A stretch of DNA of 64,000 bases from Phaeobacter cretensis (GTDB lineage Bacteria; Pseudomonadota; Alphaproteobacteria; Rhodobacterales; Rhodobacteraceae), in contig NZ_JBKBEU010000001.1 in NCBI RefSeq assembly GCF_047372505.1, forward strand, positions 1,860,001 to 1,924,000, in the 5' to 3' direction. The position numbers and the translations under genes are program-made. Shown piece by piece: positions 59,201 through 64,000 of the stretch; the first letter of the stretch is position 1, and the number at the start of each line of letters is the position of its first letter. The notes under the pieces were generated by a model. The model saw only the letters and a program-made list of their open reading frames with translations, was not told the DNA's origin and did not search any database.

Positions 59201-62200
59201 ACCGCTGGCGGCTACCAGCGAGATCGTATGCTGTCGTGCCAAGATAGAGCACGCCATCATTGTGGCGGGTGATTTCTTTCGCATTCGGGTGTTCCAACCC
59301 GTCACGGAACGCGCGGAATGGGTAGTCAACCAGAACTGTTTGCAACAGCAAGCCCTCGGTATCATGCGCGATGCGCAGATTGCCGCTGCTGGGATCCATG
59401 GCGACAAGGATCTGATCAGAGTTAAACTCTCTCAGGTGCTCCGAGCTGAGATTGTCTTGATACAGCAACGTACCGCCGCTTGCATCACGCACGTGGATCT
59501 CGACCCCGCCATCACGCGTCACGTCAATGCGAATGCCGGTTTTGCGACCACCATCGGTTTGATCAAAGATGCGCGCCAATCCAAAGCGGCTCTTGGACGC
59601 CTTGGAAACGAAAGCGAACTCGGCGTTGACGAACTTCTGGTTTCCGGATCCTGTCTTGGGAGCCTCCACCAGGGTTTCGCGGTTGTTCAGTTCGACGACG
59701 TCTTGCGCCTCGCTCACACTCAGGCCCACATTCACATAATGAACAACATCCTTGCTCGGCAGACCCGCGTCCAGATAGGCCTGATAAGGTGGCTGGTTTT
59801 CCGGCAGCTGAACGTCAAAGTTTCGCATGTCTGTGGCCATATCCACCGAGTTACTACGCCATGCAAAGCTGATCAGATCCGGGTTCACATAATAGTTCTT
59901 GAGATAGAGCGACTGTGTACCATCTGCTGAGGTCATTTTTAGGTCAAGTCCGATGACCTCTTTCTGATAGGTCGCAACATCTCCTGGCAGCTCAATGATC
60001 CCATAGCTGTGATCACGGCCCTGGATGACCTCCCGATCCAGCGGCATGTCAAAGAAGTGGGATTTTCCATTGTCCAACAGTTGAATGCGCTGACTGTAGA
60101 TTGCATCCAGTTCGTAGACGTTGGTCTCTCCTGAGATCTGTGCAGGCATGCCGTAAGTAAAACCTGCGACACCCATGCGGACCCGCAGGTGACGTGCTTC
60201 GGTTTCGCGATTGAAGTTTTTCACCGTCACCGTGCTGTTTTGGTAGCTGAGCAGGAGATCGCCGTCCTGATGAGACACGGTAACATCGCGCATATCACCC
60301 GATGCGATGCCGTCCAGCTGCAACAGATCATAAGACAGACCACCATCGGCGTTGTCGATGACGTAAGAATTTACGCCCGACATGTTTAGCACATAGGTGT
60401 CGCTACCAGCCCCTCCCGCCAGTTCTTTGTGGTGGTCGCCAGACATCACATCGTCGCCACTTCCACCCAGATGGGCCGGAGTTGCACGCACAATGTTGTG
60501 CCCAGTCATCACAGCGCCATTAATAGTGAGCCCTGATGGCGACGAGGTGGAGAAGTAACCTTCAATCCGCAGGGATTGAAGTGCTTGCAATCCCTGTTCT
60601 GGGTCTAGTCGCGTCTTGTCATAGGCGATCAGATCGTCTTCGATTCGTAGGAACGCCAGATTTTCGCTGCTAGCAATCGCAACTCTCAATGACGCAGCAG
60701 TATCTGCCTTGGCGGCATAGCGTCCTTTCTGGTTCACATCGCTCAACTCGACACGATCGCCTGCTTTGGCCTTAACTACGGACCGCAAGGTCGATGTCGC
60801 CTCTTTGGCCTCAGCGGTGCCTTCAGCAACGTGATCCATCGACAGGGCGCCATTTCCTTTGGTTGGCAGGGTCAATAGCGTCGGGATCGGGCTATCGGAA
60901 CCGGGCGTGTTTGCATAGACCGAAATCTGGCCGCCGTAGGTTGCATAGTCGGGAATGATCACCTCGGTGACGCCACCGGCGAGGCTAACTAGAACGAGGG
61001 ATCCGTCTTCGCGATGAGAATAGCTGACGTCATCCAGATCGAGATTCAGAACCACAGACATGATGCGCTGGGTGCGAGGTTCCAAAGAGAACGTCCCGGC
61101 GCCTGCGTTCATCCGATAGGTGGACACGGCCTGATCCCCAGCCAGGCGGGTAACCTTGTTGCTTGGATTTTCAAGAGCCTTGAACACGAAGGATTTTGAC
61201 ACTCGTTCAAGCGAGATCGGGTAAACCCGGCTACCATCATCACGATACATGTTTTCCAATGTAAGTGAGAAGTTGGTTCCCTGTTTATCGCGGAACTGAA
61301 GCACCTTGTCTTTGCGCACCACTCCGTTGCCTTCGAAGATACCTGAAATCTGCAGGCGCTTACCATTTGGACCTTCCAAAACCAGACTGCCCGCCGAGGT
61401 GTTCAACGTGTATCGGTCATAATTCTCGGGCAGCTCAATCAGCGCTGCCTGCGAGGAAGTTTCGGCATCCAGCCAGATCTGGCCGGTGCTGCCCTCACTC
61501 CAGAGGAAGGTGTCATCGCTGGTGCTGTGGATAACGATCCCATCATTCACCACGATCGTGTTGGCGCCGCCGCCTCCGTGAACTTCAAAGCCACTGGAGA
61601 ATCCGTCACCCCGCACATCCAACAAGTTATCGCTGTCATCACCATAGATCTTGGAGAAACTATGCGCATTCACGACTGAGATGTTCTCGATATTCGAAAG
61701 GTTGAAGTTGATCGGATCCGGAAGCGTGACACGACCTGTCCCAGCTTTCATATCCAAAGTGGTAGAGCGCCCTTCAGCATCGAGGATCAACGTATCGGTA
61801 CCTGCACCCCCGTCCAGGTGACCAACTTCGGTCATAGAGGAAGCGTTAAAGACATCCGCCTTGTCACCACCGGTAATACGGGAAAGCTCAGTAGTATTGT
61901 CGAGGCTGAACAGGTTTTTCTTGGCCAAATCGCCAATGATTGACGCTCCTGGTTTGCGGCCCAGTTCGGCCCAGACGATACTGCCGACACCAATCAGATG
62001 GGTGGTTATCCGTTCGATGTTGCCATAAGTTGGATCCTCCTGCTGAAGCAGGTGTCCGACTTCATCCTTGTCACCGTCCTTGTCGCCGTCATAGTCGATG
62101 ATCCCGTAGTTCACATCAAACGTCCGGTTGCGTACATTCAGCGACTTGTGACCGTTCTTTGCGAAGATGTCAGACAGATAAGCCTTGGTCTCGTTCCAGC

Positions 62201-64000
62201 CATCCAGAAGACTTTTTTCAGTATCAGTCGCCGCCTCTTCACCCTGTTTGCGGGCTTTTGCTTCTTTAAAGCCACGGGTCTCGACACCAACCCAAGCTGC
62301 AAAGAACTGGTGCACTTTGTCAGCAGTGTTTTCGAAGTAGTCACCGTATTCCTCGATCTGGAGCGCACCCTGAACGATACCCTGGATAAGGAAGGCCGCA
62401 GCACCGATGGCAAGGCCAATCGGGCCGGCTGCCGAAGCCACAGTTGCAAGGAGCGAGCCAGCAGCAGCAGCAGCAGCAACCGTCGTGCCCGCAACAGAGG
62501 CGGAAACGGCCGCCGCAATCGACACACCTGTAAGTGCGACACTGGCAGCTAGTGAAACCGACGTAATCACCGTGCTGGAGACGAGGGACTTATATTCAAA
62601 ACTGTCAGTTTTGCCGTTGTTGTCCCAGAAATCTTGCCACTCCAGACCCAAAGCGGTCAGGCTGATCGGTGCCAGCACCAGGTCTAATGCGCCGGCCTTG
62701 ACCGCCTTGCCAACAGTGCCGAGAGTAGCCCCTGCCAGTTTGAAGCCTGCGCTGATCCCTTTACTGACAACGGTAGGCAGGGCGACACCGCCCGCCAGTT
62801 CGGTGACAGTCAATGCCTTTTGCGTTGTGGTCAGTTTCCCCCAGTCAGTGATTACCGACCGTACAGCATTGATGGTGCTCAGCGTGTTGAATGTGACGTT
62901 GGCACCGCCTATCGCCTTTTGTACGCGGGACGGGCGGTAGCTGCTGCGCAGCGATTCACCCAGCTTCTTGACTGACGGGTCACTATCCTGACGCAGTTTG
63001 GTTTCGATATCACGATAAAGTTCTGGATCGACTTTGGTCAGCGCCGAAACCAGCTCCAGCCGATTAGAATAGGTGCCGCTGTTGACCAGTTTTTTGACGG
63101 CTCCGACATCGAGCGGATCGGCAAAGGGGCCGGAGCGGATTACCCCTTTGTCGCCGAGATAGGCCATCGCATCTGCGCGTGTCCATTCGGCCATATCGAC
63201 AATTGCGGTAGCATCGTCGAGCCCGCGCACGCTGCGGCGCAATTGCTCTGTGGCGGCGATTTCAACAAGCTGGATATCGCTGGCGCCACGATGTTTCTTA
63301 CGCAGGCGCCGGAAATCCTGATCATCATAGTTGTTCAGCTGTTTTGAAAGTTCGGCCAACCGCAATAGCGCCGCAGAGTCCTCAACCGTAACACCGAATT
63401 TGTCCTGCAAAGCTTGAGATTTACGCAAATTTTGGCTTTGCGAGACGGTTGTGTCTAGCGCTTGCTTAAAGTCGGCAGTTGGCTGGTAGCCCCCAGTAAT
63501 CTTGGCATTAATCGTATCCACCAAGGATTGCGCCAAATTGGTCGATCCGACAACGCTGTTTTCCAGCGAGACATCGGTAAATACCTTGGTCAGGTCGTTA
63601 CTCTCGGCGACCAATCGTTTCTTCACCAAAATCGCGACTTTTTGCTTATCGGCGTCTGATAGGCTACCGGAGAAAACCCCCTCAAGCCCCTGCGCATCAA
63701 AGCGCAGGTCGGACAGCATAATTTTGCCGCTGGTCATATCGTCAAAAACACCGGCGGACACTCTCATACCGCGGGCGGATGTTTCCGCGTCAAACAATGC
63801 AAGCCCAGAAACGCTGTTCCCATTCAAGTTGACGTCACCAAGACTCTGCAGGCGCTGGCGTTCAGTAACGAAGCCTTCGCCTTCCATAAGGCTATCAAGA
63901 GCCGTGAAGGCCTCTTTTCCCGACACCTTTGACGGATCGAACTGATAGGCGTCAAAAACAAAATTGCCTGCACCATTTTTCTTGGTGTCATAGTAGGAAG
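56229..64000 (-). CDS. Giant RTX protein secreted by type I system (5' end outside window)
   Basis: At least 2,590 residues in the window; the frame is open to position 64000. Domains in order (approximate DNA span): helical N-part (64000-62800); long hydrophobic stretch TVITSVSLAASVALTGVSIA onward (62590-62330) resembling pore-forming insertion regions; an acidic DYDGDKDGDKDEVGHLL calcium-type loop; scattered RTX-like lines (61900-60400); laminin-G-like segment (59660-59130); F5/8-type sugar-binding-like region (58400-57870); NPCBM-like domain (GVGVHAGSEIVVDVPEGARR, 57840-57400); classical RTX nonapeptides (GGAGNDQLFGG and relatives, 57300-56600); then a C-terminal secretion signal. The adjacent double-ABC secretion operon is its likely exporter. 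Could be a toxin, adhesin or predation factor. Confidence 0.9.
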   Translation of the reverse strand, partial: SYYDTKKNGAGNFVFDAYQFDPSKVSGKEAFTALDSLMEGEGFVTERQRLQSLGDVNLNGNSVSGLALFDAETSARGMRVSAGVFDDMTSGKIMLSDLRFDAQGLEGVFSGSLSDADKQKVAILVKKRLVAESNDLTKVFTDVSLENSVVGSTNLAQSLVDTINAKITGGYQPTADFKQALDTTVSQSQNLRKSQALQDKFGVTVEDSAALLRLAELSKQLNNYDDQDFRRLRKKHRGASDIQLVEIAATEQLRRSVRGLDDATAIVDMAEWTRADAMAYLGDKGVIRSGPFADPLDVGAVKKLVNSGTYSNRLELVSALTKVDPELYRDIETKLRQDSDPSVKKLGESLRSSYRPSRVQKAIGGANVTFNTLSTINAVRSVITDWGKLTTTQKALTVTELAGGVALPTVVSKGISAGFKLAGATLGTVGKAVKAGALDLVLAPISLTALGLEWQDFWDNNGKTDSFEYKSLVSSTVITSVSLAASVALTGVSIAAAVSASVAGTTVAAAAAAGSLLATVASAAGPIGLAIGAAAFLIQGIVQGALQIEEYGDYFENTADKVHQFFAAWVGVETRGFKEAKARKQGEEAATDTEKSLLDGWNETKAYLSDIFAKNGHKSLNVRNRTFDVNYGIIDYDGDKDGDKDEVGHLLQQEDPTYGNIERITTHLIGVGSIVWAELGRKPGASIIGDLAKKNLFSLDNTTELSRITGGDKADVFNASSMTEVGHLDGGAGTDTLILDAEGRSTTLDMKAGTGRVTLPDPINFNLSNIENISVVNAHSFSKIYGDDSDNLLDVRGDGFSSGFEVHGGGGANTIVVNDGIVIHSTSDDTFLWSEGSTGQIWLDAETSSQAALIELPENYDRYTLNTSAGSLVLEGPNGKRLQISGIFEGNGVVRKDKVLQFRDKQGTNFSLTLENMYRDDGSRVYPISLERVSKSFVFKALENPSNKVTRLAGDQAVSTYRMNAGAGTFSLEPRTQRIMSVVLNLDLDDVSYSHREDGSLVLVSLAGGVTEVIIPDYATYGGQISVYANTPGSDSPIPTLLTLPTKGNGALSMDHVAEGTAEAKEATSTLRSVVKAKAGDRVELSDVNQKGRYAAKADTAASLRVAIASSENLAFLRIEDDLIAYDKTRLDPEQGLQALQSLRIEGYFSTSSPSGLTINGAVMTGHNIVRATPAHLGGSGDDVMSGDHHKELAGGAGSDTYVLNMSGVNSYVIDNADGGLSYDLLQLDGIASGDMRDVTVSHQDGDLLLSYQNSTVTVKNFNRETEARHLRVRMGVAGFTYGMPAQISGETNVYELDAIYSQRIQLLDNGKSHFFDMPLDREVIQGRDHSYGIIELPGDVATYQKEVIGLDLKMTSADGTQSLYLKNYYVNPDLISFAWRSNSVDMATDMRNFDVQLPENQPPYQAYLDAGLPSKDVVHYVNVGLSVSEAQDVVELNNRETLVEAPKTGSGNQKFVNAEFAFVSKASKSRFGLARIFDQTDGGRKTGIRIDVTRDGGVEIHVRDASGGTLLYQDNLSSEHLREFNSDQILVAMDPSSGNLRIAHDTEGLLLQTVLVDYPFRAFRDGLEHPNAKEITRHNDGVLYLGTTAYDLAGSRQRSGSGFEFLDQSLTVDEAKVLLRGQRFDNDASDVINELVDDLGVSSLPSVRDAIAYLKAGLYDAEMIKRFSDELQATNASQLRARISADALDLEFITQLRDKGASADFVAAAMEHGLNIFEGLQYLSEGIQPQEVETTRDLVNGSVSSQDHVLIEKALFIAGYQRSVAKEIAAVMAAHNLSDHAKIDAYFRIGITSSNAIKRFIDAGVSAADIKSGDENHEKYQGGNRADLINVSVSDSLTTFSTVRSYRATRDLDGGKIKRGDILETEAAISLSQPNSGSSDIEATETDTTSWGSRSNPGNIVDGWQLNRDATAWSTGEKDVKWSADTWIKFDLADKVILTSLTIDSDLSNRSFEDDERASVDAAIALGLPDNPKKIKIQALDHTGTWVDVSEVVDWVPNHNSSDTVQIDTDGIPYGAYRIMGVSGPMGRARWIKEVTFTTSGVLDHVSNPAETRSTYLSDLTFKSETNGWGAAERDRSNGENAGTDGTTITIDGTSYDKGVGVHAGSEIVVDVPEGARRFISDIGVDDEVGTAGSVSFQVFGDNQLLFESDTIKGSDGSAKVNVSVVGVSELRLVVKDAGDGNGQDHADWAGARFESPVQAPSVVPDVITSSQAGLDDHLFHGRMTNVFGTEQVDNISGGDGNQIIYGYSGSDVLSGGAGNDQLFGGFGVDTLDGGAGADIAVYAADSAPVRFDLNGGQTHQFLQNGSWVNGDVVSNFEGAVGGTGNDVLIGDGNNNFFDGQAGSDSISGGGGDDLIDGSGGFDTLEGGAGFDVVSYINEGVGVVVNLDGSQSARVYSGDSLIALDDISGFEGVIGSNSNDEVYGSGGRNSLETHGGNDLLRGRGGDDFLAGGQGDDTYIYSIGDGNDVIFEHGGADRIVYEALNGNAIGISNLWFFKAGEALVIENSQGTPDVGQEAEGSQIVANYFSEGGDNKIEELVVGDKRLSSANIDLLVSQMAGHARFDYAATTKTGATIQEEITRLWVTPTT
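56560..57310 (-). repeat. RTX calcium-binding nonapeptide repeats
   Basis: Three blocks of GGxGxDxLx-type repeats: GYSGSDVLSGGAGNDQLFGG, then GGTGNDVLIGDGNNNFFDGQ and DSISGGGGDDLIDGSGG, then GGNDLLRGRGGDDFLAGGQG. They end in DDTYIYSIGDGNDVIFEHGG. They bind calcium and fold after export. Confidence 0.93.

Overview
The window looks like the chromosome of a marine alphaproteobacterium of the Rhodobacterales (Roseobacter group). The evidence is the 16S/23S sequences, the rRNA layout ending 23S-5S-tRNA-fMet, the mix of TRAP and ABC importers, a CobW/DUF1826 zinc module, and short Rhodobacterales-type genes such as the DUF6525-like one. I cannot name a genus from sequence alone.

Left part (1-15 kb): two rRNA operons lie in tandem on the minus strand. 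Of the first, only most of the 16S gene and its long leader are inside the window. The second is complete (16S, tRNA-Ala, tRNA-Ile, 23S, 5S, tRNA-fMet). About 2.05 kb (1-2054 and 12857-14910) is a direct repeat. The roughly 6.5 kb between the operons is an accessory island: three IS3-family remnants, a decapitated BetI-like regulator, a cystathionine gamma-synthase/lyase-type enzyme, a gene broken by a 13-bp tandem duplication, an 8-bp tandem repeat, and a compact array of five micro-ORFs (13-45 residues) that all end in the same proline-rich basic tail. In three of the four junctions the Lys-Arg codons of that tail also form the Shine-Dalgarno sequence of the next ORF. A membrane protein gene converges on the array and overlaps the last peptide in antisense. 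This array is my main candidate for something undescribed.

15-27 kb: a three-gene minus-strand group (a single-pass membrane protein and two paralogous LysM + solute-binding-domain proteins) faces a plus-strand metal module. That module has a Nik/Opp-type ABC importer with fused ATPases, two COG0523 (CobW-type) GTPases, a DUF1826 protein and a DUF6525-like protein. Palindromic AT-rich sites resembling alphaproteobacterial Zur boxes precede the importer and the first GTPase, so a zinc-starvation (possibly zincophore) uptake system is likely.

26.8-39.3 kb: a minus-strand catabolic cluster of the hydroxycinnamate (ferulate/p-coumarate) type. It has a TRAP transporter, an SDR dehydrogenase, an enoyl-CoA hydratase, a MarR regulator, a feruloyl-CoA-synthetase-like ligase, an amidohydrolase, a DUF3237 protein, a secreted alpha/beta hydrolase and an acyl-CoA dehydrogenase. 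A shared 21-bp element lies upstream of both dctP and the SDR gene. A RuBisCO-like-protein pseudogene and an IS6-family element sit at its upstream edge.

39.4-49 kb: a dipeptide/opine-type ABC importer with an amidase and an amidohydrolase, divergent from an XRE-type regulator whose 3' end runs into an IS6-family remnant.

49-64 kb: an atypical type I secretion system with two ABC transporters flanking one HlyD-type adaptor (the order of rtxB-rtxD-rtxE in MARTX loci), a LysR regulator, and a giant RTX protein of more than 2,580 residues that runs off the right edge.
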